Part shown: positions 25,533 through 35,043 of the stretch, piece after piece
Layout of the letters: each line of letters begins with the position of its first letter
Position numbering within the stretch: the stretch's first letter is position 1
Source: an uncultured Clostridia bacterium
GTDB lineage: Bacteria > Bacillota > Clostridia > Oscillospirales > Acutalibacteraceae
DNA: 39,206 nt
NCBI GenBank assembly: GCA_946499275.1
Contig: CAMMRL010000020.1
Span: 1-39,206 of the forward strand
Direction of reading: 5' to 3'
Made by a program: the position numbers and the translations under genes
The notes under the pieces: model-generated
Databases searched by the model: none
What the model saw: the letters and a program-made list of their open reading frames with translations, nothing else
Told to the model about the DNA's origin: nothing

Positions 25533-26768
25533 ATGCCCAAAAAGAACACAGAAAATTTGGAAGCGGCTGAGGAATTAACGGTACAGTCCGAGATTTCAGC
25601 CGCTGAAACGGAGGAAATGGATGAACAAACAGACGTCGCGCAGGTTCTGGTTTCAGAAATCCCCGAGGAAGCGCCCGCTGAAGCTGTGGAAGCTTCAAAG
25701 CCCAAGCGTACTCGCCGCAAGAAAACGGCTGTTGAGGAGGCTGGCAGCGTACCCCTCGCTGAAGCACCGGAGGCCGCGCCCCCGGAGGAAACGGATCCAG
25801 CCGTTTCCGAAGAGTCGGCAGCTGGGATCGCTGTTTCAAAACCAAATCCCGCACCACCGCGTCCGGCGCCGATTCTAACGCTGGAGACGGGGGCTGACGT
25901 CGATACCGAAGAAAGCCTTGCGGATATTGCCTGGCATGAAATCCATAACGCCTACCGTACCCGCAGGATACTGACCGGGACGCTCGGCGGCCTGGAGCAG
26001 ACGGACAGCGGGAAGACTATCGCCATTGTGGAATATAAAGGCTTTCGAGTCGTTATCCCGCTGAAAGAGATGGTGAGGGGATACCAGAACAATCTCACCG
26101 GGGACGCCTACAACGCCATGATTGTCCGCCAGCATAAGCTGCTCAGCCGTATGCTGGGGGCGGAGATCGATTTTGTCGTCAAGGGGATTGATTCCAAGAC
26201 GCGCAGTGTTGTTGCCAGTCGTAAGGAAGCCATGCTGAAAAAGCGCAAAATCTTCTATATGGACACCGATGATTCCGGCGAGTACCGCATTTATGACGGC
26301 CGGATTATTCAGGCGCGGGTGATTGCAACAGCCGAAAAAGCCATCCGTATTGAAGCGTTCGGTGTGGAGTGTTCGGTTATGGCACGCGATTTGTCCTGGG
26401 ACTGGATCGGCGATGCCCGTGACCGCTTTTCGGTAGGCGATCAGGTGCTGGTGCGTGTTCTCAGTGTCAACCGGGAGGATATTGAGCATATTTCCATCAA
26501 GGTAGACCTGCGCAGCGTATCCGATGCCCGACAGGACAATCTCCGCCTGTGCCGGCTCCAAAGCAAATACGCCGGCACCGTTACCGACGTCCACAAGGGC
26601 GTGGTGTATATCCGGTTGACCAACGGCGTCAACGCCATCGCCCATTCCTGCTATGACCGCCGCCGTCCCGGGAAAAAGGACAACGTCAGTTTTGTCGTTA
26701 CCGGTATTGATGAAGAACGCGGCGTGGCGCTGGGGATCATAACCCGCATTATCCGCCAAAATCTCTGA
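25533..26768 (+). CDS. S1-domain (OB-fold) RNA-binding-like element protein
   Basis: A 411-residue protein. The first ~110 residues are an acidic/proline-rich disordered tail (EAPEAAPPEETDPAV) containing a basic patch (KPKRTRRKKTA). The rest has three S1-like OB folds: about 140-230 (GTLGGL...YKGFRVVIPLKEM), 265-345 (QARVIATAEKAIRIEAFGVECSVMARDLS, ending DRFSVGDQVLVRVLSV) and 350-410 (YAGTVTDVHKGVVYIRLTNGVNAIAH). S1 repeats bind single-stranded RNA or DNA, so a role with nucleic acid at transfer or in translation control is inferred. ATG 25533 follows AAGGAGG. It is the last gene of the transfer block. Confidence 0.8.
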   Translation: MPKKNTENLEAAEELTVQSEISAAETEEMDEQTDVAQVLVSEIPEEAPAEAVEASKPKRTRRKKTAVEEAGSVPLAEAPEAAPPEETDPAVSEESAAGIAVSKPNPAPPRPAPILTLETGADVDTEESLADIAWHEIHNAYRTRRILTGTLGGLEQTDSGKTIAIVEYKGFRVVIPLKEMVRGYQNNLTGDAYNAMIVRQHKLLSRMLGAEIDFVVKGIDSKTRSVVASRKEAMLKKRKIFYMDTDDSGEYRIYDGRIIQARVIATAEKAIRIEAFGVECSVMARDLSWDWIGDARDRFSVGDQVLVRVLSVNREDIEHISIKVDLRSVSDARQDNLRLCRLQSKYAGTVTDVHKGVVYIRLTNGVNAIAHSCYDRRRPGKKDNVSFVVTGIDEERGVALGIITRIIRQNL

Positions 26769-26841
26769 TTGTTGAAAAACGGCGGCGTTTGGTCGTATAT
26801 AGAAAGTAAAGACGAAAATTCAGTTATGGGAGGGATACGCT

Positions 26842-27654
26842 ATGCGTAAATTTCTATTCGTCTTGCTTTTAACCCTGCTGGCTGCTTTTACAGGCTGCCG
26901 GCCGGATGAGTTTTCGGACGCCGCCGTTTCGTCAGCATCGGATACAGCAAAAACCATTTCCGAAGCATCCACTATGAATACCGGCCGCGATGAGAGCATA
27001 TCATCAGAGGATTCGTCATCTTCAGACACCGGCGATACTTTCTCCGCCCCATCATCCGATGTGGCGGAAGATCCGTCCTCCGCCAGTCAGTCGGATGACG
27101 CCACGGCTGCGACTTCACAAAAACCAGCTGCACCTGCGGAGCAAAAGCCAACGGCAGCGCCGGAACAAACCAATCCGTCGGAGAGCACCAGCGGCAGTTC
27201 TTCCTCCGCATCTGCTTCGTCCACCCCGCCGATAACGCCGCCTTCGGAGGAAAAACCTACTACACCGGAGCCGCCGGTATCCGATCAACCCGAACCGACT
27301 ACATCTCAACCAACGGAGACTGCAAGCCAGCCGGAGCCGGATATGGAAACCGAATACGCCCGGATCATCCGTGAGGCGGTGGCCTATGCGGAAAGCTACG
27401 CAGCAAAGGGCTTTACCTTTGTCTGGGACGACTCGCTGGAGTTCAGCTGGGAGAGCGGCGCCGGCTGGATGGGAACGCCTCGTGTCAAATACGAGGGTGT
27501 GGACGGTGTCATTGAAAGGTTGAAATCCCATATCGACAAAATCGTGAAAACCGCAACCGATCCGGGCAACGGTGTTCCATCCCATTCGGCCCATTACAAA
27601 GTCATGCAGGTAACGGTAGACGGCGATATCGCCTTTGTTGTCCTGTATGGATAA
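26842..27654 (+). CDS. Surface lipoprotein with Ser/Thr/Pro stalk
   Basis: A 270-residue protein starting with a lipoprotein signal (KFLFVLLLTLLAAFTGC, lipobox AFTGC, lipid-modified Cys at 19). Residues 20-165 are a low-complexity stalk of S, T, P, E and A. The last ~100 residues form a compact domain (YARIIREAVAYAESYAAKGFTFVWDDSLEFSW ... VMQVTVDGDIAFVVLYG). It should be anchored outside the membrane with the domain held away on the stalk. The family is not recognised. ATG 26842 has GGAGGGA upstream. It sits beside the adhesin gene, so the two may act together in cell contact. Confidence 0.75.
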   Translation: MRKFLFVLLLTLLAAFTGCRPDEFSDAAVSSASDTAKTISEASTMNTGRDESISSEDSSSSDTGDTFSAPSSDVAEDPSSASQSDDATAATSQKPAAPAEQKPTAAPEQTNPSESTSGSSSSASASSTPPITPPSEEKPTTPEPPVSDQPEPTTSQPTETASQPEPDMETEYARIIREAVAYAESYAAKGFTFVWDDSLEFSWESGAGWMGTPRVKYEGVDGVIERLKSHIDKIVKTATDPGNGVPSHSAHYKVMQVTVDGDIAFVVLYG

Positions 27655-27680
27655 AAAAACAATTAAAAATCGTGCAGACA

Positions 27681-27709
27681 AGCGTCATTCTTCGGGATGG
27701 CGCTTTTTT
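27681..27709 (+). terminator. Terminator between lipoprotein and adhesin genes
   Basis: AGCGTCAT (27681-27688) pairs with ATGGCGCT (27697-27704), followed by TTTTT. Confidence 0.75.
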
Positions 27710-27733
27710 GCGCCCAAAATCAGGAGGTTATTT

Positions 27734-30700
27734 ATGAGAAAAACGAAAAAGCGGCTGCTCTCTCTGCTGATGGCGGCTGTGATGCTCCTTGGAATTGTTC
27801 CGACGACAGCTTTTGCCGCTGACGTCACAATGGATATATCCAAGTGCGAGGTCAGCTGGGACTACACCCTGACCGACGCGGAAGGCAACACATTCACTGC
27901 CGGCTACGGGCTGCGCGCTGAAGACAACCCCTTTGGCTATGCAGTTGCTCCGTTGGTTCGGAACATGCACAACTATACAGCCAAACGCCCGGGGTTGTCC
28001 GGAAACAAATCGGACTGGGTGTACGGCAAGGATTACGTTTACTGCTTTTGCATAGAACATGGGATTCCGTTGCCCGATGACACCAGCTATGCCGGTTCCA
28101 GCAACGCGACGCACGGCAATAAATATGAACAGTTATCGGTAGAACAAAAAGATCTTTTAGGGTTAGCTCTGGCCTACGGTTACCCGAACCGCACCGATCT
28201 GGAAACATCCGCCGATGCCAACGCCTGCTACAGTGCCACCCAGCTGATTGTCTGGCAAATAACGCTCGGTTTTCGCAGCTCGCCTACGGAACTGAATGAC
28301 AAGACCTATCCGGTCAGCGGATACAGCGGCACGATGACCGAGCAGCTCTGCCGCAACAAGTATTTCAAGGACTACTATGACCGCATTTTGTCGGATATGG
28401 CGGAGCACTATAAGCGGCCCAGCTTTGCGGGGACACTGCAAAGTTCCGCCCCTGCCTATGAAATGGACTTTGTAGACGGAAAATACACCATTACTCTGAC
28501 CGATAAAAACAACGTCCTTCAGGATTACCGCATCACTTCCAGCGGGAATGTCACTGCTTCCATCAGCGGGAACAAGCTAACGATTTCTTCCTCCCGGCCG
28601 ATCACAGACGAAGTGCTGATAAAGCTAAACAGAAGAATGCCCTCGACAAATCAGACAACCAGTTTTTTGATTTGGTCTGTTCCCGGAAAAGAAGATGCTA
28701 ATCAGGACATGGTGAGCGGCGTGCCTACGGATAACGACCCCGTTCCGGCGTTCCTTAAAGTTTCCGCACCTGCGGGCAGCGTCAAACTGGTAAAAACCAG
28801 CGAGGACGGCAAGGTTGGAGATATTCCTTTCCATATCAGCGGGAATGGCGTGGATCAGGATATCCGAACCCTGTCGGACGGGACCTTTTTGCTGGAGGAT
28901 CTCCGTCCCGGTGTCTATGAAATCACCGAACAGACAGAAAACAAATATGAACCCCAGGCAACCAAACGGGTCACGGTGGTATCCGGCCGGACGGCGACCG
29001 TTACCTTTGATAATGTTCTCAAGCGCGGGGATTTAACCGTCACCAAAACCGCTGAGGACGGCTTTGTCGAAGATAAGACCTTTCATTTGTACGGTACCAG
29101 CCTGTCCGGGCTTCCGGTAGACGAATACGCTGTCACCGATGAACGCGGAATCGCCACTTTTGAAGATGTTTTGATCTCCGGCAGCTCACCGTATACGCTG
29201 GAAGAGGTGGGTACGGAGGACAAATACGTTATCCCCGACCCGCAGCAGGCCACCATTGAGTGGAACAAGGTAACGCACAAGTCATTCGACAATGTATTGA
29301 AAAAATGGCGGGCTACCCTGACGAAATCCGACAGCGAGACCGGAAGCGCACAGGGCGACGCCAGCCTGGAAAATGCCGAATATGGCGTGTTCAAGGATGG
29401 GCAGCTGGTAGACAGCTATTTTACAGGGTCGAACGGCGATTTCACAACGGACTGGTACAACTGCGGCGCGGGCTGGACAATCAAGGAGCTGGAACCAAGT
29501 GAAGGCTACAAACTCAATCCGGAGGTTTATGATGTCGGCGCCGATCCAAAGCTGTATGAACTGGAGTACAATGAAGTCGCCGTTGATGCAGACGAAGATG
29601 TATTAAAAGGCCGGGTTGCCATTATCAAACACAGTGACGACGGCTCCACGGAGATTGAGAAGCCGGAAGCCGGTGCGGAGTTTGAACTATTCCTGCGTTC
29701 CGCCGGCTCCTACGAAAACGCCAAAGAGAGCGAACGGGATATCCTGATTTGCGATGAGTTTGGCTATGACGAAAGTATCGACTTACCTTACGGCTGGTAC
29801 ACACTTCGCCAAACGAAAGCCGGCGTACCCGGAACGGAATTTGTAAAGGACATCGACATTTACATTTCTCAGGACGGGCAGGTATACCGGTATCTGCTGA
29901 ACAATGCGCAGTTTGAAAGCCGCGTGATGGTTGTCAAAAAGGATGCCGAAACCGGCAATACGGTTCCCCTGGCCGGACACGGTTATGAGATTTACGATCC
30001 GGCAGGCAATCAGATTACCATGACCATCACCTACCCGGAGGTCGTGGAACTGGATACCTTCTACACAGCGGAGGACGGGACGCTCATCACCCCGGAGAGT
30101 CTGCCCTACGGCAAAGGCTATTCGCTTGTAGAAGTAGAAACGGTGGAGCCCTATGTTCTGGACCCCACTCCGGTCTATTTCGACATTGTGCCGGAGGATT
30201 CCAGTGAGCAGGACGGTGTAACCGTCGTTGTGGTGGAAAAGGAGAATATGCCGCAGAAAGGCACCATCTTCCTTTACAAAGACGGCGAGGTGTTTTCTTC
30301 CGTCACCACCGCCGGCGGCGGGGACAGCCCGCTGCTGTACCAGCCGGTTTACAGTAAAGCCGGTGTGGCTGGCGGCGAATATGATATCGTCGCCACGGAA
30401 GATGTCTATTCCGGCGGCGTGCTCCGTTACAGTGCAGGCGAAACTGTGGCGACCTTAACCACCGGTCCAGACGGTTGGGCAACCAGTGAGCCCCTGTATT
30501 TATCCACTTATCAGATTTTTGAACGGAAAGCTCCCTACGGCATGGTGCTCAATCCCGAACCGATTACCATTATATTGCGTTATGCGGGACAGCATCTGCA
30601 GATCACAACTGCTGAAGCACACTTCACCAACGAGCGGCAGAAGGTACAGATTGACCTGCAAAAATTCTGGAACAGGACGAGCGCTTCGGTCTCGGAACGA

Positions 30701-31776
30701 ACGGTGAAATCCGGCACGTTGCCTGGGGGCTTTACGCCGCTGAGGATCTGACCTCTGCGGACGGCAGCGTGATTCCGGCGCATGGACTGCTGGAGATCAT
30801 CTACTGTGATGAAAACGGCAAGGCGACGTTTCTGACGGATACGCCGGTGGACGCGAAGCTGTATGTCAAAGAGTACGCAACCGACAGCCACTACATTATC
30901 TCCGATGAAAAGTATCCAGTTGAATTTGCCTATCAGGGACAAGAGACAGCAGTTGTCCACATCAGCGTAAATGACGGCGAGCCCATCGTAAATGAACTGA
31001 TCCGCGGCGACATCTACGGCCTGAAGGTAAACAAGGACGGAGCAGGGGTTAGCGGTGCCGTGTTCGGTTTGTTTGCACCGGATGAGACAGAGTTTACGGA
31101 GGAAAATGCCCTAATGACCGATGAAAGCGGTGACTCGGGTGTATTTTCCTTTTTGGGCGTTCCTTTCGGCGACTGGGTTATCAAGGAATTGTCCTGTCCG
31201 CCGCAGTACGTTTTATCCGGTGAGCTCTTCCGGGTGACGGTGAGCGAGCAGGCACAGCGCATTGAAATCGAGGCGGTCAACAAGTGGATTACCGGCTCGG
31301 TTCAAACGACCAAGGTGGATGCGGATTATCCGGACAACAAGCTGTCCGATGCGTTGTTTGGGATATATCTCGATGTCAACGGCAACAAGACCTACGATAA
31401 GGACATCGACACCTTTGTAGACCATATGGCAGAGACCCAGCCGGGCGTTTACCGGCTGGACGGGCTGAAGTATAACGGGTATTTTTTGTACGAGGAACGC
31501 AGCCCGGAGAGCTTCATCAAAGACGACCGCTACTATTACTTTGAAATCCGCGAGGCCGGCCAGGTCGTTGTGATTGAAAACGAAGCCGGTATGGGCTTCA
31601 TCAACCAATCGACCACGCCGCCGGAGCAGCCGGAGGAACCGGAAGAGCCGACAGAACCGCCGAAAACCGGAGACGATTTCAACATCTGGTTATGGGCCGG
31701 CGCGGCTTCCGCTTCTCTCGGCGCCATCATACTCATGGTAATACGAAACCGTAAAAAACGGACTCTTGCCGAATAA
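27734..31776 (+). pseudogene. Giant thioester/Cna-B surface adhesin with sortase signal, frameshifted
   Basis: About 1,347 codons when rejoined. There is a signal peptide (cleavage after TAFAA, about 28), then a thioester (TED/TQXA-type) domain with CFCIEHG near residue 98 and YSATQLIVW near 165 (Cys...Gln pair). A series of Cna-B/SpaA repeats follows (about 355-1250, each with GVYEITE or LEEV-type strands and DNVL ends). The C-terminus has a proline-rich wall region (PPEQPEEPEEPTEPP) and a sortase signal PPKTGD, hydrophobic helix and KKRT tail. Such proteins bind host or neighbour cells covalently. The frame breaks at A5 (30660-30664): the first part stops at 30751, and one extra A restores ILEQDERFGLGTN and joins the 3' frame. 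ATG 27734 follows CAGGAGG. Confidence 0.88.
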
Positions 31777-31790
31777 GGAAATGAGAGGTG

Positions 31791-31820
31791 CCAGGGCATT
31801 GTGCGACGCAATGCCCTGGT
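31791..31820 (+). terminator. Hairpin after the adhesin gene
   Basis: CCAGGGCATTG and CAATGCCCTGG form a perfect 11-bp stem with a 7-base loop. The following sequence is TTTCTC, so the T tract is short. Confidence 0.7.
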
Positions 31821-31925
31821 TTCTCACCCCCCCCTTTTGAAAGTACCTGTCAGGGGATCTTCGGAAAAAAGTTGAATAATAATAGTGAAGGGTATTTTTT
31901 ACCCGTCTTGAACATTGGAGGGAAA

Positions 31926-32255
31926 ATGAATAACCAGATTATACAACTGTATGCATTCCTTCAGGCGTCCTGCGGTAACTGGCGGAACGCCATATGGATC
32001 GAATGTAAATCTTGCCTATATGAGAATCAGCAGTGCGATGAGTATTTGCTGACAGCAGACCGGAACGGAGCTCCGCTTGTTTTTTTCTGTAGCGCAGTTT
32101 CGGCAGCTCACAGGAGATATGCCGGTCAAAGACGAATGTATAGCCGTTTTAAGCGAACATGCTTTTGAAGTAATGTATTCTTCCTGGCTTCTATGGAATA
32201 CAGACTGGAAGGACGGCTGTCGTCTGCGCCAGTTGGCGCAAGGTAAAGGTTCCAC
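31926..32255 (+). pseudogene. Small element protein, frameshifted and cut off by an inversion
   Basis: ATG 31926 has GGAGGGAAA upstream. The first 53 codons (CNWRNAIWIECKSCLYEN-like polar sequence, several cysteines) run into a run of seven T at 32080-32086. With six T the frame continues as VAQFRQLTGDMPVKDECIAV...WLLWNTDWKDGCRLRQLAQGKGST. The given frame instead ends at 32168. The 3' end is cut at about 32255 by the inverted segment. Flipping that segment gives an immediate stop (ACG CTT TAG TGA). Function unknown. The conserved VAQFRQLTG and WNTDW stretches suggest a small soluble protein. Confidence 0.55.
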
Positions 32256-32480
32256 ATCGGAAGCCTGGATTTTCGGTGGGCCGCCACATAGGCGTCGCAC
32301 TTCGGGTATCGGTCGCAAACATAAAGATACCCATCTGTTTTCGCGGCATTGCCATAAACGGCGCTTGACGGACGCAGCGTGGCCTTTGCGCCGCAGTAAG
32401 GGCAGCGAATTTGAATTTTTTTCATAACCATCACCTCCAATACGGTTAGAATACGGATTGAATAGTCACTAAAGCGTGGA
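32251..32480. other. Inverted 220-bp segment bounded by short inverted repeats
   Basis: The ends are AAGGTTCCAC (32246-32255) on the left and GTGGACCTT (32476-32484) on the right, inverted copies differing by one extra T. The segment carries the ribosome site and 5' half of a gene whose 3' half lies to the right on the other strand. Confidence 0.7.
32256..32425 (-). pseudogene. 5' half of a DUF3268-like zinc-finger gene, inverted
   Basis: On the minus strand GGAGGTG precedes ATG 32425 by seven bases and the frame reads MKKIQIRCPYCGAKATL..., with CPYC and a second Cys pair (YLYVCDRYPKCDAYV) typical of DUF3268-type zinc-finger proteins. After HRKSRLPM the sequence loses family likeness exactly at the inversion edge. 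The missing C-terminal half lies in the opposite orientation at 32476-32707. This half alone would lack the LAN.ELR helix part. Confidence 0.75.
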
Positions 32481-32707
32481 CCTTAGCCAACGGAGATTTA
32501 CGGCATAAGCGTATCGAGGCACACAAAGCTTTCGATTGGATGTGGCGGAGCGGGCTGATGTCAAAGCGGCAGGCCTACAAGTGGATGCAGGCAAAGCTGG
32601 GACTGAACGAAAAACAGGCCCATATTGCCAAGTTCAGCGAGTATATGTGCGACCAGTTGATTGCCGTCTGCACACAGACACAGGATAATATCCGGTCGGC
32701 GGCATGA
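32476..32707 (+). pseudogene. 3' half of the DUF3268-like zinc-finger gene
   Basis: The plus-strand frame TLANGDLRHKRIEAHKAFDWMW, then SKRQAYKWMQAKLGL, AHIAKFSEYMC and stop TGA 32705-32707, is the C-terminal helical part of the DUF3268 zinc-finger family. It has no start codon or ribosome site in this orientation. Joined to the 5' half (...RLPMW + TLANGDLR...) it gives one uninterrupted protein of about 130 residues. The sigma factor gene follows 40 bp later. Confidence 0.75.
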
Positions 32708-32727
32708 AATACGAAGGAGGCCTCGAA

Positions 32728-32772
32728 AATGAGGAGCGTGAAAAAGTATGGAAGAAAGGATTTTCCTGAGTG
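32728..32772 (+). CDS. Possible 14-residue leader peptide overlapping the sigma gene start
   Basis: AAGGAGG lies eight bases before ATG 32728, which opens MRSVKKYGRKDFPE and a TGA. The sigma gene ATG at 32748 lies inside it in another frame and has only a distant GAGGAG. Translation of the leader could feed ribosomes to the sigma start. A chance ORF is equally possible. Confidence 0.3.
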
Positions 32773-33359
32773 ACAGCCAGCGGAGCTTGGCGAAACAAAA
32801 TTTGAATCTTGTGTCCCGAGTTATCCACCGATACGTTATCGTCAATGCGAACTTGGTTGGTTTTGAATATGACGACTTGTACCAGGAAGGCTGCATCTGG
32901 CTCTGTAAAGCCGCCGCCAGCTTTCAGCCGGGGAAGGGCGTCCCGTTTACAGCATATGCGGAAAAAGTAGTTGCCAATGGACTTCGTACATACTGCCGAT
33001 TGATGAGCGGCAAGCAAAAATGGCTACGATGTATCCCTTTGCATACCGACTCGGATTTCATGCAGTTCACTTTAGAGCAAATCCCGGAGTTTACATATCA
33101 GGAAGACGAGATACTCGCTGATATGGACGTTACGCAGCTCCTGTACCATATGAAACGGCAGTACACCGGCACAACCCGGCTCGGCATTGAGGCGATTGAA
33201 CTGAAGGTAAAAGGCTATTCCGGAAAAGAAATTGCAGCCATGTATGGCGTCAAGCCCAATCTGGTAGGCGCATGGATTTCAAGAGCAAAGCAGAAATTGC
33301 GCCAAAATCAAGTGTTTATTTTATGGATGGATGATTATATGGGACAAGTTGCATCATGA
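32748..33359 (+). CDS. Element-encoded RNA polymerase sigma factor (sigma-70 family)
   Basis: A 203-residue sigma-like protein. Region 2 covers about residues 20-90 (NLVSRVIHRYVIVNAN, YDDLYQEGCIWLCKAAASFQPGKGVPFTAYAEKVVANGLRTY, the -10-binding and core-binding part). Region 4 HTH is near 155-190 (IEAIELKVKGYSGKEIAAMYGVKPNLVGAWISRAKQKLRQ). It lacks regions 1.1 and 3, as in small sigma factors of elements and sporulation/phage relatives. It probably directs RNA polymerase to element promoters. ATG 32748 is used because family likeness begins right after it. Confidence 0.85.
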   Translation: MEERIFLSDSQRSLAKQNLNLVSRVIHRYVIVNANLVGFEYDDLYQEGCIWLCKAAASFQPGKGVPFTAYAEKVVANGLRTYCRLMSGKQKWLRCIPLHTDSDFMQFTLEQIPEFTYQEDEILADMDVTQLLYHMKRQYTGTTRLGIEAIELKVKGYSGKEIAAMYGVKPNLVGAWISRAKQKLRQNQVFILWMDDYMGQVAS

Positions 33360-33382
33360 TGTAAAAATTGAGAGGTGTTGTT

Positions 33383-34072
33383 ATGAACAGGTTATTGACA
33401 GCCGTAGGCCATCTTCACATTGAGGGGCGAAACAAGGGTGGTAAAATTCCCGTTGTAATTTTGAAGAACCGGGAGTACATACTGGACATTCAGGAATTTG
33501 TGGTGTGGTCATCCTTAAATTGGAGAATTCTCAGGCATGACCAGATTCGGGAATTGTATCAGAAAAAAGAGCTGGAAACTGGCTTCTATTCTTCCCGCAG
33601 CTTTGATGACTGCATGTGCAGGCTGATTCAGCGCGGCCTTGTTGCCGAGGGCTGTGGAGATACGGAGGTGCAGGCATTGTATCGTCTGCTGTCTGACTTG
33701 TATATCATGCCGATTTCGGAGAATCCACTTCTTCGTCTTTGCTCTTTCTTTCGGCTCTGCGTTTTTGGAGAGGTTCCTTATTCCACAGCGAAAAAGATAT
33801 TTTGCAAGGACAAGCGAACGGCTGACGAAAAGAAAGTAATCCGTCTGGCGAAGCAGACGCTTCTTTCTACAGCGGAGATCATCAAGTGCTTTGAACGGAA
33901 CAAGCTGGACTTTTGCTGTGAAGAGGAACTGCTGGATACTTTGTATTATGATGAATTTACTACCAGCGACAATATCGCCGATATGGTATCCTACTTGCCG
34001 GAATGCCGTCCTGTCATGCTCTCCGTGGCGAATCTTTATCTGCGTAAGCAAATTATCTTTGAAAGGATTTGA
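33383..34072 (+). CDS. Element protein of unknown function (229 aa)
   Basis: A soluble helical protein, not recognised. ATG 33383 follows AGAGGTG; the TTG at 33368 lies before that site and is not used. It is Lys/Arg/Leu-rich with several winged-helix-like stretches (RHDQIRELYQKKELETGFYSSRSFDDCMCRLIQRGLV near 50-90), suggesting DNA or protein contact. A later stretch (KKIFCKDKRTADEKKVIRLAKQTLLSTAEIIKCFERN) is helical and charged. It follows the sigma factor by 23 bases and overlaps no gene. The next gene starts 3 bases after its stop, so all three are co-transcribed. Confidence 0.65.
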   Translation: MNRLLTAVGHLHIEGRNKGGKIPVVILKNREYILDIQEFVVWSSLNWRILRHDQIRELYQKKELETGFYSSRSFDDCMCRLIQRGLVAEGCGDTEVQALYRLLSDLYIMPISENPLLRLCSFFRLCVFGEVPYSTAKKIFCKDKRTADEKKVIRLAKQTLLSTAEIIKCFERNKLDFCCEEELLDTLYYDEFTTSDNIADMVSYLPECRPVMLSVANLYLRKQIIFERI

Positions 34073-34075
34073 GAG

Positions 34076-34561
34076 ATGGATAAAATCTTAAACGCTCCGG
34101 CACCACTAAGGCGCCGGCTGATACTCACGATACTTCTGGGCTTTGCCTGCCTTTTAGTCGGGCTTGCCATGTTTCTGTTTGCAAAGGACAGGATTATGCT
34201 GCTGTTGAGCGCCGCAGTCTGTATTCTCAGCTTTTGCAGGGCATACACGTTTTACCGGGCCATCAGCAAAAAGGAATATGAAGTCGTGGAGGGCACCTGT
34301 GTCGGCATCGTCCCTAAGCCTTTGCGCAAATACCGGAAAATCCGGATTATGGACGATGACGGCAACGAGTCTGCCTTTCTGCTGGGCAAGCACTCCAAAA
34401 TCCAGATCGGCTTCCGCTACCGCTTTTATTTCAAAAAGACGCAGCGGCTGACATTGGGCAGCGAGTATTTTGATTCCGCCCTTTCCTCCGACTACTTTCT
34501 CGGCTTTGAAGAGCTGGGAGAATTGGACGACCATTCCGAACCGCCAGAAAAGGCGGATTGA
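34076..34561 (+). CDS. Small membrane protein (161 aa)
   Basis: Two adjacent membrane helices at about residues 12-35 and 40-57 are followed by a cytoplasmic or external beta-rich domain (EVVEGTCVGIVPKPLRKYRKIRIMDDDGNESAFLLGKHSKIQIGFRYRFYFKK) and an acidic tail. The domain resembles small OB/SH3-like modules, but I cannot assign a family. ATG 34076 lies three bases after the previous stop, with the GAAAGGATTTGAGAG ribosome site inside the upstream gene's end. A role in the element's cell-envelope functions is possible but unproven. Confidence 0.65.
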   Translation: MDKILNAPAPLRRRLILTILLGFACLLVGLAMFLFAKDRIMLLLSAAVCILSFCRAYTFYRAISKKEYEVVEGTCVGIVPKPLRKYRKIRIMDDDGNESAFLLGKHSKIQIGFRYRFYFKKTQRLTLGSEYFDSALSSDYFLGFEELGELDDHSEPPEKAD

Positions 34562-34643
34562 GATTCCGAACGGCGTCATTGGACAAACCATTTTTTTGTT
34601 GATATAATTAAGTACAGAATAAAAACTTGAAAGAAGGCCAGCT

Positions 34644-34894
34644 ATGGAAAGCAAAAAGAAACTGTTGAATTTTGACCCGTCAGACTACGATGGGATGCTG
34701 AAAATCATGGACGAGTACGGAGACAGTGAATTCCCGTTTGAGGGAAAAATGAAGATGGCGAAGATGTTATTATCTCCGTTTCAAAAGATAACATAACGGT
34801 TAGGACTTATCAAAAGAATGGATGGGTTAGAAGAAACATCTACACGGTTATTGATGGAGACATTCCTGCTGAAGAAATATTTGACGGCAAGTAA
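34644..34894 (+). pseudogene. Small acidic protein, frameshifted
   Basis: ATG 34644, after GAAGG, gives MESKKKLLNFDPSDYDGMLKIMDEYGDSEFPFEG, then a run of five A (34745-34749). The given frame stops at 34796 (50 aa). With six A it continues KNEDGEDVIISVSKDNITVRTYQKNGWVRRNIYTVIDGD...IFDGK to TAA 34894 (about 83 aa). The repaired reading has a beta-hairpin-like second half with evenly spaced charged and aromatic residues, which makes a real gene likely. Function unknown. It is preceded by its own AT-rich promoter-like region (TTGATATAATTAAG). Confidence 0.5.
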
Positions 34895-34940
34895 TAATAA
34901 GAAGCAAAGAGGAACACATCGGAGAAATAACAGGTTGCGC

Positions 34941-34970
34941 TTGACTATATGGCTCTGAATATAGTATAAT
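34941..34970 (+). promoter_or_regulatory. Promoter of the AAA/DUF4143 gene
   Basis: TTGACT (34941-34946), an 18-bp spacer and TATAAT (34965-34970), 73 bp before the start codon. Confidence 0.8.
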
Positions 34971-35043
34971 CTAAAGTGTCGCTTTAGATTTGTATAAATT
35001 TGTCTGTGGCAGCATAGACTATATTCAGAAGAGAGGTGTACCC

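Noticed and set aside
25875-26759. Minus-strand frame of 294 codons in the S1-domain gene
   Set aside because: Antisense shadow; the plus-strand gene has clear domains and ribosome site.
30652-30670. Programmed frameshift in the adhesin gene
   Set aside because: The codons CAA AAA TTC do not allow both tRNAs to re-pair after a -1 slip, and the A run is too short for transcriptional slippage; a lost A is simpler.
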